From the NCBI GenBank assembly GCA_013115145.1, contig JAAPAO010000400.1, forward strand, positions 1 to 32,715: 32,715 nucleotides of DNA. Direction: 5' to 3'. Source of the DNA: Perkinsus chesapeaki. Its lineage: Eukaryota > Perkinsozoa > Perkinsida > Perkinsidae. How positions within the stretch are numbered: the stretch's first letter is position 1; each line of letters begins with the position of its first letter. The position numbers were made by a program, and so were the translations under genes. The notes under the pieces were generated by a model, which had not been told where the DNA came from, ran no database searches, and was given only the letters and a program-made list of their open reading frames with translations. Positions 10,079 through 21,006 of this stretch are shown piece after piece.

Positions 10079-11118
10079 GCAAAAGGTTGGACCAAAAAAT
10101 CCACAAGTATATTTTACATATTGGCTGAATGCTAGCAGCTACTACTACTTACCGTGCCCCTCCATCTCAAGGCCTGGAGTCCGTGGGGCTTGCCCACTTA
10201 TGACATAATATGGTCAATATTGGCCCCATCGTGCGTCATATGCGTGAAGGCTTTCCGGAGGACCTCAGTTTATCAGCGATGTTGTCTTCGTAAAATCCCA
10301 TCGAACACGGGAGTGCGGGAGGAATACTCAAACCCGAAACCCGAACACTCCAAAGTTGAGCGGGAAGAGGTTTCGGTTTGGGTATCCATGTCAAAGCATC
10401 AAGGGACCCAAGGCAAATCTAGAGGCTGTTCGAGCCCCAAGTGCCTATATCGGGCACAAATGATGTGCCTGGAATTATTGGAAAGCCATTCTATTGAATG
10501 ACGTCATGACATTGTCATCGCCAAGTATGTCGTTTTGCAACGGTTGCGTTGACACTGTCATCATGACAGTCTTGAACGCCCACAGTTATTGCTATAACTG
10601 GGCCCGAATAGTCTGTCAGTTATAAACTCTACAAGGTGGGCGTTGCGACTTTCCAAGAGCCTTTAGGTCAGTGATGCCTTGACATCGCCGTATTCTGGGA
10701 TGGAAGAGGGAGGGTTAAAATTTTTCAAGAGCTACCTGTCACTATTTGGGGACCTTATGGTCGAACCAGGCTCAGCTCGACAACGAGCCGTACCCGACCA
10801 ACACATCGTATTTGTTATGAATCCTCAGTTAAAAGTTGCCCCTATGGAGGGTGCTTCATTGTAGTGCAAATCCAATATCTTTGTTTCGTGCATTGTGTCT
10901 GAGATTATTTGGTGTTCGTGCGGTACTCCCTTAATCTCTGGAGATTTCACAGCCGCTACATTCGCAAGCTCATCCCGCTTGCCAGATAGATCTGATGCAC
11001 TGAAAGGCCACCGCAATCGCCGTGGACCCTAGGAGCACCACGTGGCCTAGTTTCTCATCGGCAAGCTAGGAAATAGCCCACCAGTTGTGACAGCGCCCTC
11101 AGGCACTACTGGAAGCAT
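10079..11118. other. No gene seen
   Basis: Short open frames exist on both strands, but none shows family motifs, signal peptides or splice-consistent extensions. A 7-bp hairpin ACTGTCA/TGACAGT lies near 10553-10571. Confidence 0.4.
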
Positions 11119-11301
11119 ACTGGCGTAGCTGGGGGGGCGGGTGGTCGGTAACCCCTGCAGCGGTGCTCGCCCCCACGTTGCCCCCCCGCTGGCAGGTATG
11201 GGTGCTGTGGGGTATGGGTTTTGGGGACAGTAATTGACCCTTAGCGGTGTAAGTCTGCCCCCACCTTGCCCCCCCACTGTCAAGTACCCAGCTACGCCAG
11301 T
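11119..11301. mobile_element. MITE-like element, 183 bp, with 15-bp perfect terminal inverted repeats
   Basis: ACTGGCGTAGCTGGG at 11119-11133 is the exact reverse complement of 11287-11301. Inside are two direct copies of a C-rich block (GCCCCCAC-G/C-TTGCCCCCCC followed by CTG-N-CA) near 11168-11205 and 11258-11287. No coding capacity and no clear target-site duplication were seen, so the family is unassigned. Confidence 0.6.
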
Positions 11302-11735
11302 GCTGAAGATATGCACTTGCTAAGCATGCATTCCGAACCTTGAATAGAGATTCCCTATTGCTCCCTATAGACTGCCGGCGTTTCCTTATCCATCATCAAA
11401 GATCGGATGTGTAGCACACACCCAACGGGCTCGAGATTGTCAGTTTTCGGTGATGCGAGCGAAATTGAATTTCGTGGTGCGTACATTCCGGACTAGCTGA
11501 GGCTCAGCTGCAGATCCTGAATAGAATAGCTTGAATAGTGTCACCCCATGATGAGGATAGGATGACCCTATTAGGATCCCATGCCCAACCGGGTTGGGCC
11601 AACCCGTCGATGGTTGACCAATACTGCCAAGTCATCATGCAACCTAATCAGTAGAGTCTAGTGTCATGTCCTCCTGGGCAGGCAGTATAAGTATTAATAA
11701 ACGTCATCAGTTGTATCGCATGTACGACGTCACGC
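11302..11735. other. No gene seen
   Basis: No coding exon was found. A triple inverted block lies at 11584-11606: CCCAACC, G, GGTTGGG, then CCAACCCG. Confidence 0.4.
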
Positions 11736-12099
11736 TCAGAGTAGGGCTCCCAACAGATCCCTGGTTGAGAGCATCCGCTCCAGTTTCTCCACTCCCTGAC
11801 GGCCCTTTCTTCCATTGGGGAATACTTTAAGAATTTGATGAATCTCAGTTTAGCTATACGTAGAATATAAACCTTACCTGTGCTAAACGAACCCTCTCGC
11901 TCCCAGGCCGCCTGGCGGTACCCTTGTATGGCCTCGCATGACCAGCGCTTTTGTTCTCTCAACTCGTACCCTTTCACAGTCTGGTAACAACTAAGTTGGA
12001 CTCCGGTGTGACCTTAACACAGTGGATACAGCCCTTAAGGGCTGAGCTCAGTCAGTCCACGCAAATCCGGCCCCCTTCACGGAATCTCCGTAATGCCAT
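11736..12099 (-). CDS. Unrecognised basic protein, 76 aa, three exons
   Basis: Exons 12099-12061, 11980-11878 and 11824-11736 join in phase through introns of 80 and 53 nt. The second intron has a strong GTAAGG donor. The protein begins MALRRFREGGRIC, continues through YELREQKRWSCEAIQGYR, and ends with EKLERMLSTRDLLGALL and TGA. It is rich in Arg and Lys, and the start could be an organelle-targeting peptide, but no family was recognised. The first exon is the least certain part. The 80-nt intron contains the perfect palindrome CAGCCCTTAAGGGCTG (12029-12044). Confidence 0.4.
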
Positions 12100-12369
12100 A
12101 TCTAGGAAACTACCAGTTGAATAGATTATCTTCGTGCACCCAACTGTGGGTGGCTTATTGAAGGGAGATTTATAGAGCAATGACCGTAGGGGTTCTTTGG
12201 ATGGAAGGATCCTCATCACTTGTTATAAGTCCGCGTACAAGCCTCTATTCGACGACGTGACGTGGCCAAACCAGGGTACGCGTGCAAGCCCCGTTCCGCC
12301 GCCCGTGGCCTCTATGGAACCATATAAGAAGTTTGATATCCATTCCTTAGTATTCGAGGCTTTAAAGTC

Positions 12370-13007
12370 ATGAAGGTCAGCAGCTGCTGCGTCCACATTT
12401 TCACACTTATCAGGGTAGTCGAGGGTCTTGAAGTAGCTCCTATGGGGATTGTATCAGATAACAGGTAAGGAGGGTCTTCTTAAATGATGTTATTAAGACC
12501 AACTATTCAGTTATACTCACCGTGCAGGAGAAGTGGTATTATCAAGCAACAACAATGCTGGAAGTAGCTAGGCATGATCATCATGCCGTGTGCTCCCCCT
12601 TTGCTCATTTAGACCCTTACCCCGCTCCCGAGGGTGTCTGCCGAACTACCAAACATGGTTACACTGGATGCACTTGTCCGAATAATACCGTTCTCTATTG
12701 CAAGGCTCCTGTGCGATGAGGATTCTTCCGTTCTTTTAAAATGTGTTACTCTCAGTCGAGCTGGTCAGACCTCCCCGAAGCTTGCGTGTGTGGGCAGAAG
12801 TGCTCTGATGACTCAGTCTGCCCCCAGCCACCCGAAGGGTTTAACGCTAAGCCGTTCTGCCACAAAGGGGTCTGCCTCCTGGGCTGTCTGGTGGGTAGCT
12901 TCTATGTAGGCAACTTGACGTTGATTTTTTAGTGGTTAAAGAAATGCCCAACAGACATGACCTGCATCTTTGATTTCTTAATGGTCTGTCAATGGCGCCG
13001 AAGGTGA
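12370..13007 (+). CDS. Cysteine-rich, probably secreted protein (5' end unresolved)
   Basis: The well-supported part is 12528-12710, 12756-12890 and 12933-13007, joined by introns of 45 nt (12711-12755) and 42 nt (12891-12932). The first intron removes an in-frame TGA. Cysteines come in tight order: GCTCPNNTVLYC, then ACVCGQKCSDDSVCPQPP, FCHKGVCLLGC, KKCPTDMTC, with about 16 Cys in about 130 residues. This resembles short disulfide-rich extracellular repeats, with no exact family recognised. A candidate first exon, ATG at 12370 to a strong GTAAGG donor at 12465, encodes a weakly hydrophobic leader (MKVSSCCVHIFTLI). Its phase does not fit the acceptor at 12526-12527, so either the start differs or an indel is present. 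Confidence 0.5.
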
Positions 13008-13793
13008 AGTGCTGAGTGGTTGAAGGACCAAGCAACGACGATGAGTTTGTCAAAGATATGGAATATGCCGTCCTCTCTTGAAGTCTCATTCACTTTATTA
13101 TCTTTATTATCTTTATCTTCCCCCACCTGTCGCGTTTGTTGTTATTTCTTGCAAAGGGGCCCTTGGAATGTATCAAAGCAACGACGTCATTTAAGAGATC
13201 AAATCAACATCATAAATTGGTAATCGAAACCTCCCTCAGAGCAGTCGTCTTCCTCAAGAATATTAAATACACTATGACGTCTTGTTCAACACCAAACCTC
13301 TTCTACTATCTCTACTTCCATCGCTGGGAGATCATCCCAGCGCTCCTCTTCAGTGCTAATCACAAGACAAGGCCAGGAAAGCACGAGTGTTTGGAGGTAC
13401 AGTTCTAGCCGGTGTCAATATAGCGTCTTAACCCATCCACTCGGCTTACTCTTGTGTCGAGGATTGAGGATAGACTCGCGAAGGCAAAGATGCATTTAGT
13501 TAACAGTTCTAGAGTGTGCGCTGGAGCAGTTTAATATTGCCTCTAGGAAGCGATGAACTTGAATGGTCGCGTAAGCTTCAAGGCACGAATAGTCCAAGCC
13601 AAATCTTGAGAGATTCATCATCTCTTCGTTTCTTGTGTTTTACTTCTAACAACACAACTCTGATACATTATGATTTAGAAAAGTGATTAATATTGTCGAT
13701 GGTGACTTTCCACCCGTATTGTTCTCTTTGCATAAAGTGAGCATCAGCAGCAGGCGAATCAAGTGACGTACCAGTCAAGATATATGATTAGTA
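13008..13793. other. No gene seen between two convergent genes
   Basis: The 3' ends of the cysteine-rich gene (+) and the epsin-like gene (-) face each other here. No recognised exon. A perfect 8-bp hairpin CGCTGGGA/TCCCAGCG occupies 13322-13342. Confidence 0.45.
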
Positions 13794-15895
13794 TCATAGA
13801 CCTCGGAACTGTTGCAGACCGCCACCACTAAAGGGGTTATTGCTCTGAGGCTGCTGTTGTTGGTAACCGGCAGTGAAGGGATTGGCGGTAGCCGCAGGAG
13901 GAGCAGGTTGCTGATAAGCTTGTTGTGGTGGTATGCCTCCCATCATAGGCTGCTGTTGATTGTACGCCATCGCTTGTTGCTGAGGATAGTATGCTGGTGG
14001 GTAGGGATATCCTTGTTGACCTAAAATGTATCTTACTCGCTTCAAGTTAGGATATCTTTTACCTTGATATCCTCCTACTGGCATCTGTGGTGCCGCTGAC
14101 TGATACGCCACCGGTTGTTGTTGTTGTCCCCATGCATTCATATTGAGTAAGTCCACTGATTGTTGTTGTTGTTGCTGCGGTTGTTGAGGTGTCGGTCGTC
14201 TGTTGTAATAATATCCCCCCAAACATTGTTCTACCAATTACCTTTGAGGAGGTGGCGGTGGCGGTCGCCTTACAACCGGCCGTTGCCTCGCCACTGGAGT
14301 CTCGTCCTCCGACTCAGAACTAGAAGATTCAGACTCAGAACTAGAAGATTCCGACTCCTCGACTGCTGCTGCCGCCTGAAGCACACAATTCCCTCTCCAG
14401 ATGCCCCCCTTGCCAGACCTGCTGGCGCTGCTGTTGCTCCCGACGTCGCTGCTCTTCCTGTTGACGGCGTCGCCTGGCTGCCTCATCATCTGCCATTGCT
14501 CGCTGGCGCTGCCTTTCTTGATCCTACAACATCAAGCATCGTTCCAGCTCAGTAGGTTAGACCCGTCGGTTATCAGTCTAGAGGTCCCCGGTTCTATTTC
14601 CCCCTCCACTACCTGCTTTCTCAATTCCTCCAATTTACTCTTCTCTGGTAAATGCCTTGGACCACTCACCACTGTAGCGTTCAACACTGTAGGGTTAGTG
14701 CTCCCGTCCCGTGGAGCATATTGTGCATCATTGTAGCTTCCATCATATCTGACCAGCACATGTCCGACCACAGCGCCTTACTAGCTCAGAGATATGATAA
14801 AATAAAGTTGGGCGGCGGCCTCCCTTCACCCACCCTGTCCCTGGTGGTGGTGCTCCAATAGCTGTTGTTACTGTTTGACCGGCACTACCGATTCCTATGT
14901 ACTTGTCGCGGCCTTGACGAGCTTTATCACGCTCTGCTCTTAACTGGGCGGGATTATTTACAAGATCTACAATTTCCCGAGACTTCTCTCTAAGTAGAAT
15001 CAATCGGGAGTCGCCAAGTTGAGCTAAAGATACACCACCTTATCCCTGCACCCTTATCCCGACCTTCCTCTGAGTACTGGAAATCTTGAAGGGCTCTTAT
15101 TCGGTGGAGACCATCGCGAGTTTCATCAACTAAACAATGAATAATTACTCATCTGAATAGTAAAAGTAGTATTTTGTTCCTAGTGGTCGAATTGTGGAAG
15201 AGAAGGAAACGAAATAATATGAATTTTGAATGATCTATCTTTCCTGAGGCCTATACTGATAACAAGAAGCTTAGAGATGCCATAACATTATATTCGTTTG
15301 CCAAGCATCACAATACCATACATGGGTAGGCGGTAAATTCTAAATCTTGTGAACCTTTCGGGTCTAGCTAGGGTGCAGTAATAATGTAGGAAAACATATA
15401 AGATACTACGCGATAGTCTTACCAACACGCTCAGATCCAAACTTCAATAAATAGTCCAACAGATTGAGGCCTTTGTAGATCCTCCTCCATTTCTCCTTCT
15501 TATCACCGATGGCAGACCAAACCGTCGACATGATAAGATAATAATCATTGCTGAAAATAAAAAACCAACCCTTGGAATCGAACCCTAGACCTCCAGATTG
15601 ACAGTCTAGGACTATAACCATTAGAGTATATTACAAGTCGTGTGTGCATCGGGCTATATCGATTAACACTGAGTTTGCCACACCCCAGTTCTCATTCGAT
15701 GTTGCCTCTCTTAGATTCTTCTCGAGGGGAGTCTCGGTATGAGTTCTGAAAAAAAACCAATAATAAAAATTCTTCCATCCCGAACAGAAAATTCTGTGAA
15801 ATTATCAAACGACCAAAAGTAACCAACATAAACATTTGTCGGGAAAAATGCGTAAAAAACCAATCCATGTAAACGGCAGAGTAGGACGTATCCAT
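13794..15895 (-). CDS. Epsin-like ENTH-domain clathrin adaptor, about 428 aa
   Basis: Ten exons: 15895-15834, 15745-15635, 15550-15423, 15129-15039, 14989-14834, 14748-14613, 14523-14419, 14375-14242, 14199-14063, 14020-13794. All phases close. ENTH domains bind phosphoinositides and help bend membrane at clathrin-coated buds. The N-terminal half shows the family's landmarks: LREATSNENWG, IDIARCTHDFNDYYLIM, KWRRIYKGLNLLDYLLK, FGSERVVDETRDGL, ALQDFQYSEEGRDKG, IREKSREIVDLVNN. Then comes a Gln/Arg/Glu coiled stretch with a degenerate UIM-like patch (QRAMADDEAARR), an acidic Ser-Glu run, polyproline, and a Gln/Pro/Tyr-rich tail with two NPF motifs (EH-domain ligands) near the C-terminus. Several introns are 42-49 nt. 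The 43-nt intron 14418-14376 changes frame and must be spliced to join coil to Ser-Glu run. The first exon, with a GTTTAT donor, is the weakest call. RING-like and reductase genes follow upstream. Confidence 0.8.
15556..15632 (-). repeat. tRNA-Asp-like sequence inside epsin intron 2
   Basis: The 84-nt intron 15634-15551 consists largely of a tRNA-like sequence on the gene's sense strand. It has a D-arm-like TAATGGTTATAG, a 5-bp stem CTAGA/TCTGG around the loop CTGTCAA (anticodon GTC), and a B-box match GGGTTCGATTCC. The T and acceptor stems are mismatched, so this is a decayed tRNA or tRNA-derived SINE, not a functional tRNA. Confidence 0.5.
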
Positions 15896-16149
15896 CACAG
15901 ACGGCAGACCGAAAACCGGAGGTGCGAACAGGTATAGGTATACTTGTTATAAAACAGTTTAATTAATTATTATAACTACAAAAAGGTAAGTACTTCCCTT
16001 AACCATTCGCTTCATTACATTTTTTTGGTATATTTTTTTATTCCAGAAAACGCTGACTGAAAAGCACTTGCCATAAGTGGTCAATACAAACTGAATGATA
16101 AAATATAAAATAACTAAAACGCCAATGAGTGTTGGAAAGGGGGGCTTCA

Positions 16150-16460
16150 TTAAGCACGAGAAACATCGGCGAAGAGCTCCCCGCAAACTTTGCATTTTCC
16201 ACCGGTCGCGATCTTCATAGCACAACCTTTACAGGCGAAGATGTGACCGCAGCTCCGTGGGCCTGAGGGTATCATAGGTTGAAGCATGCTAGATGCAGAG
16301 TTGGTCAGAAATTCGTACCGAATTCTGCCTCCCTTTTATGACAACATTTGCATATATTAGTGGCTTTAGGCCTAAGAGATCCACTTTTATTTATCTCTAC
16401 ACGACTCTCTCACTTTTCGGCATCTTCCCGTTTGTCGGAAGATCTTGTCACGCTAGCCAT
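16150..16460 (-). CDS. RING-like zinc-finger protein, 70 aa
   Basis: Exons 16460-16414, 16371-16319 and 16262-16150 join in phase through introns of 42 and 56 nt. The protein is MASVTRSSDKREDAEK, a short linker, ICKCCHKREAEFGPRSCGHI, then FACKGCAMKIATGGKCKVCG and a short tail. The Cys/His order (C-x2-C, CGH, C-x2-C, C-x2-C) is that of a compact C3HC4/treble-clef finger, as found in small E3-like or RNA-associated proteins. It is very short and has no other domain. It lies head to head with the enoyl-CoA reductase gene (375 bp between ATGs) and upstream of the epsin-like gene on the same strand. Confidence 0.7.
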
Positions 16461-16835
16461 AAATTGAAAGGCAACTTCCACAAATTAAATATCCACCGAA
16501 GCGTTCATACTAGCCTTTTCAGATAGACAAGTTCCTAATAAGCTTATATGGCTCCACAAACAACGCCACATAGATGCCTAAAAGATTGGATTCGATCTGG
16601 AGCCGTCGGCTGCTAACAAGGCCAAATTTGACTTCAAAAAGTTAGGTATTAATCATTACGTTGTATATCCACTACTAGAATGCTATAAGGTATATTTCCA
16701 GTAGTGTTTAGTCCCTAGTGTGAGTCCGCCGACTTGTTGTCGAAGACGACGACGAAGAAAATAATCGATTACTCGGGCGCGCGCTAATGTCATTCCCGTG
16801 GGTCAGTGAAGGTATCTTCGTTGTTCACCGTCACG

Positions 16836-17937
16836 ATGAAGGTTACAATTCAGAGTAGAAGGGGAAAGGAGATAGCTGTGGTGACAGTTCCTGATAAGGA
16901 TGCCACTGTAGCTGATCTCAAGAAGGCTATACAAGCCACAATAAAGACCTCAGAAGCGCGTCAAAGGTAAGTATCTTGAGGTTAAGCTTACAAGATGCAA
17001 AATAGGTTGATTGTGGTGCCAAAAGGTATTGTTACAATAGGTTAACTTTGCCGTTATCTTCCGACTCCACTAAGAAGGGATCGAAGCCCGTAGCTCTTAC
17101 CGATGATAAGGCGACCCTTTCCAGTTTTGGCTTGAAGGACAAGGATATTGTCGTCTTTAAAGATTTGGGACCGCAGGTAACCGTTCGACCTCCAAAGATA
17201 TATTATTCACCTATCAGATATCTTGGAGGTTGGTCTTCGTTATTGAATACTTCGGACCCATGATTATCTTCCCTATACTCTACTTTGGCCAAAAGTTTAT
17301 TTACGGTGCAGTATCTCCCGGTGGCCATCCGACCCTCCAGGATGCATTCAAGCATTTCGTAGCTTCTCCCACTGTCACCGTTCGCGAAGCCCAGCTCGTT
17401 GCCACCGTCTGCTGGTTCCTTCATTTCCTTAAGCGCGAATACGAGACGCTCTTCGTGCATCGTTTCTCTAACGGGACAATGCCTCTGCGAAACCTGTTCA
17501 AGAACTGCACATACTACTGGGGTTTCGCCCTCCTTGTTGGCTATTACGCCTGCCATCCCCTATACACCCCTGTAGCCCAACAATGGCAGCGTGTGCTCGG
17601 CTTGGCCATCTTTACCGTATGCGAGATATGCAATTATCGGTGCCACGCTATTCTCAGAGATCTGAGGCCTAAAGGATCAAAGGTGCGCAAAGTCCCACAT
17701 GGCTTCGCATTCGAGCTGGTCACCTGCCCCAACTATATGTTTGAGATTTCGGCATGGTTTGGTTTCAATCTTATGACTCACACTGTGATGGGGGTTGCCT
17801 ATATGCTAGCTGGTGCCGGACAAATGTGGGTCTGGGCAGTCAAGAAGCATCGTAATTATCGCCGTGAATTTGATGGTAAGGACGGTCGTGAGCTCTACCC
17901 TAAGAACCGGAAGATTCTTATCCCCTATTTGCTCTAA
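16836..17937 (+). CDS. TECR: Very-long-chain trans-2-enoyl-CoA reductase (TECR/Tsc13 family), 328 aa
   Basis: Three exons (16836-16966, 17041-17176, 17218-17937) with introns of 74 and 41 nt. The enzyme performs the last, NADPH-dependent step of very-long-chain fatty acid elongation at the ER. Residues 1 to about 88 form the ubiquitin-like N-terminal domain typical of this family, ending FGLKDKDIVVFKDLGPQ. Then come ISWRLVFVIEYFGPMIIFP and a multi-pass steroid-5-alpha-reductase-type domain with HRFSNGTMPLRNLFKNC, the TCPNYMFEISAWFGFNL active-site region, and KKHRNYRREF before a C-terminal IPYLL. Length is close to the human enzyme (308 aa). The start is the only in-frame ATG and opens the ubiquitin-like fold. 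Confidence 0.93.
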
Positions 17938-19498
17938 GCAAGATGATATACCTGCTAACTTGAGTTGTTATTAAAATGAGGGCGTGAGGCTGGATTTGAA
18001 GACAGTCACCATCTCCGCGTCACAAGTTCCTCAACATTTTCCGTAAATGATACTGGTTTAGTTAATAGTACTGGGCTTTTTAAATGGACTGTTATTTGAG
18101 TATAAGCGTTAGTGTAATAGTCTTACTTCATCATGAAGTTAACTTCTCACTTTTGCTCCCTGGTGTATGTTCATCCAGGTGGTCACCGTACGTAGCTTGC
18201 ACGCATGCGCATATTAGATAACAGCGGTATTCAGATATTAATAAATATGAACTTTGCATTGTTGTAGGACAGTGCCAATCGCTACCCTTGCTCATCTTAC
18301 TGAATTCCTATATGTTGCCATGAACTGTTACGCGGCATTTACCACTCAAAGCAGTTCGCCTACTGATTGGTGCCGTTTATCATTTGTCTGGTCTGTTATA
18401 AAGGTCGCCTAAGGCCTGGACTCTCCTTACCCTCGGTCCTCTGTCCCTTTTTGTCATCCTTCATTTCACAAGATGATACTTCTACATTCATAGCTGTATT
18501 TCGCCTGATAGTTGTTTAGCCTTGTGGTGTTCCTCGGGGCTCCGAAGGTATCCCTGATGTGCAGATTCAAGTTGTGCTAGAGACTGTGTTATAGTCCACC
18601 AACAAGGCGCGCTTCCTTTCTGCAACCTTCTACTCACACTGATTGCACTTCAATGAGCAACATTCTACTTGCGAGGTGCCTCCTCTATGTCCTTCTGTAG
18701 TGTTATTGATGAACCTCATCACGGTGCTTGGTCACTTCTAGCTTATCGTTATATAAGATTGGTATGCCTATCTCTGGAGAAGGTGTGTGTCAGCAGCTCC
18801 GATTACGAGCTGCAGAATGCAGAATGGTGGAGGCATGCTCACGCGTGCATTGCCGCATCGCGCACGGAAACAAGCAACCCCTACAACGGTTCCTACCACT
18901 TCGTGGCCCTGGACCACTGCAAGGAGTATCGGTGTGCATCATAATGGACATCTAGTATGGGCTCAAATGTGAGCCGTTGGAACGACGCTAGCAACTTGAC
19001 TGTGGGACAACACTACTCTTATTAATTTGGTGCTCGCCTTGATGGAACAGCATCATAATCATCACCCCTACCTACTACGAGCTCGTTTTCAATAAGTGTT
19101 GAACTAGAAGGCGCTGCTGTCGAAATACTCGATGCTTTGCACCGCGAGGGAGCGGTGGTTGGGTTGCGTATTGACCATCATAGATTGTAACCCTAGCGGC
19201 TTGAACTCGGTTATAAAATCATCAGGGTTCATTGTGTTGCACTTGATGACTTCATGCAGTCTCACTCAACCCTCGGGAAGGCTTATCACGTATATAAGGA
19301 GTCTCATCATCCATATTGGTCTACCGGCATCGAAGCCGCCTACATAAGCGATGGCTCGCTGCCATTGAGATGTGGATTCTCGCTGTTGCGAAGGAGTACA
19401 TCCCTTAAACGCGTATCTGTGACAGCAACCCCCGTATGGCTTTTTCGTTGAGGGATAGGGCATGCCTATTGTTGTTTAGTGTTATTATTTCTGGGGTC
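17938..19498. other. Intergenic; one weak open frame, otherwise nothing firm
   Basis: The plus-strand stretch 18669-18944 encodes a Cys/His-containing tail (SSSDYELQNAEWWRHAHACI, then YHFVALDHCKEYRCAS) that reads like natural protein, but no start, splice context or family was found. A TTGTTGTTTAG acceptor-like site at 19470-19480 lies just before the next gene's ATG and could receive a trans-spliced leader. Confidence 0.3.
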
Positions 19499-21006
19499 AT
19501 GTCATCTGTGCTATCTGCTGCTGCACCGCAAGTAGACCGTCATTCAGCTACCACTCCTTGGCCGCCACCACCCGCTTCAGATTCCAGGAAGTTCTCGAGC
19601 TTTCCCAACAGCGCTTGTACAACTCCCTGCCACTCTGAGCTATCTTGTAACTTGAAAGAACAAGATAAGCTTCGCCTCAACCTCTTGCCTGTGAGCACGG
19701 GCCCTCATGGCCCTATGGTGTCCATGTCGGCTCCGGCATCACCGAGGTGCAAGCTGTCTGGGTTGGGGAAGTCGTTCGGCGTAAGAGTGACACTGAGGGA
19801 CACATTCCTCCAATTTGAACCGGAAAGTGTCCCGTCAGAAAGTGGCTCCAAGTAAGCAGGTGTAGGTTATTAATATTTATTTATATTTTCAGGCATCACG
19901 GTCTTTTAAGAAGGCGAAACTCTGAACCTGATGTCGCTGGTTTACACACCCCTGCCAAGTATAATAAGCATCGATCTATGACTGTTACTCTTGCTCAAGT
20001 CGAGTCCTTTCGAGAAAGATCGAAACAATTGCCGTCGTTCTCCCAATTAGACACGGTATTCGATTGTGACATCATTGATTGTGACCTGCTCCCATCTCAA
20101 GAGAATAAAGAAGGCCTGCCTGCTGATGATGATGAGGCGTTGCCCTCTGGTATGGTAGACTTAGCCAGTATCGATGTTAAGGAAAATAATAGTGAGAAGA
20201 ATGGTATTAACGACGACGACGCTGATAAGACCACTGTGATGATCCGACATCTCCCGCGTCATCTTTCTCAGCAAGATATTATCCACCAAATTCTGGCGCC
20301 TAATGGCTTCCTACCTGGACAAGTTGTCGATTTCTTCTATGCCCCTATAAACTTCAAGACGTTACAGAATGCTGGCTATTGTTTTGTGAACTTCCGTGAG
20401 CCTGATACAGCTCACGAATGTTTCACGAAGCTGAACAGCTGTTCTGGTATGGCCGACACTGTGTCCTGGGCACGCGTTCAAGGCTGCGAAGCAAACAAGA
20501 ACCATTATAAGAGCTCTCCTATAATGAAAATGATAGACCTTTACAAGCCTAAATGGTTCTCTATTGATGGTAATGAGATCACCTTATCTGATGATAATAA
20601 AAATCAAGACGTGGCTACCTCTCCTGGAGGACCATCTTCATCTCATCGAAAGTCCTTTAGCTTCAGGCATGGGACAGATTTGTATTTGGGTGCGAATGGT
20701 GAGGTTAATAGATTCAACTCTGCTGCTGTTGGTTCATCATCATGTCCTTATAAGCTATTCATCGGTGGTTTGGATTCGCAGACTAACTCTGAGGATTTAC
20801 GCAAGTATTTTTCTCAATTCGGAGATGTTACCGAATGTATTGTTAAGAAGGTTGAAGGCACTGGTATCTCCCGTGGATTCGGATTTTGTAGCTTTTCATC
20901 TCATCAAGGCTACACCAACTGTTTATTATACCAATCGTGGCATCAAATCAATGGTCGTAGCATTTCTGTACAACCTTATTCACGTCGACGTGCGAAACGC
21001 TGTTGA
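19499..21006 (+). CDS. RNA-binding protein: Mei2-type RRM followed by canonical RRM, 488 aa
   Basis: Two exons (19499-19851, 19893-21006) around a 41-nt intron, in phase. Residues 1 to about 120 are Ser/Pro-rich. Residues 124-130 read RRRNSEP, a possible basophilic-kinase/14-3-3 site. Residues about 230-335 match the Mei2 C-terminal RRM: KTTVMIRHLPRHLSQQDI, VVDFFYAPINFKTLQNAGYC, SWARVQGCEANKNHYKSSPI. Residues about 404-488 form a canonical RRM with RNP2 (KLFIGG) and RNP1 (RGFGFCSF). In Mei2-like proteins of yeast and plants the Mei2-type RRM is the last one; here it comes first. Such proteins control meiosis or differentiation in fungi and plants, but the role here is unknown. The start at 19499 is chosen because an acceptor-like TTGTTTAG precedes it. 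Confidence 0.85.

Noticed and set aside
14160-14861. Leu-rich plus-strand frames
   Set aside because: Antisense of the Gln/Pro/Ser-Glu tail of the epsin-like gene; composition mirrors CAG-type codons.
15959-16225. 88-codon minus-strand frame with a hydrophobic segment
   Set aside because: It overlaps the RING-like last exon in another frame; the Cys/His pattern and splice phases favour the RING reading.
17203-17556. 117-codon minus-strand frame
   Set aside because: Antisense shadow of the enoyl-CoA reductase exon.
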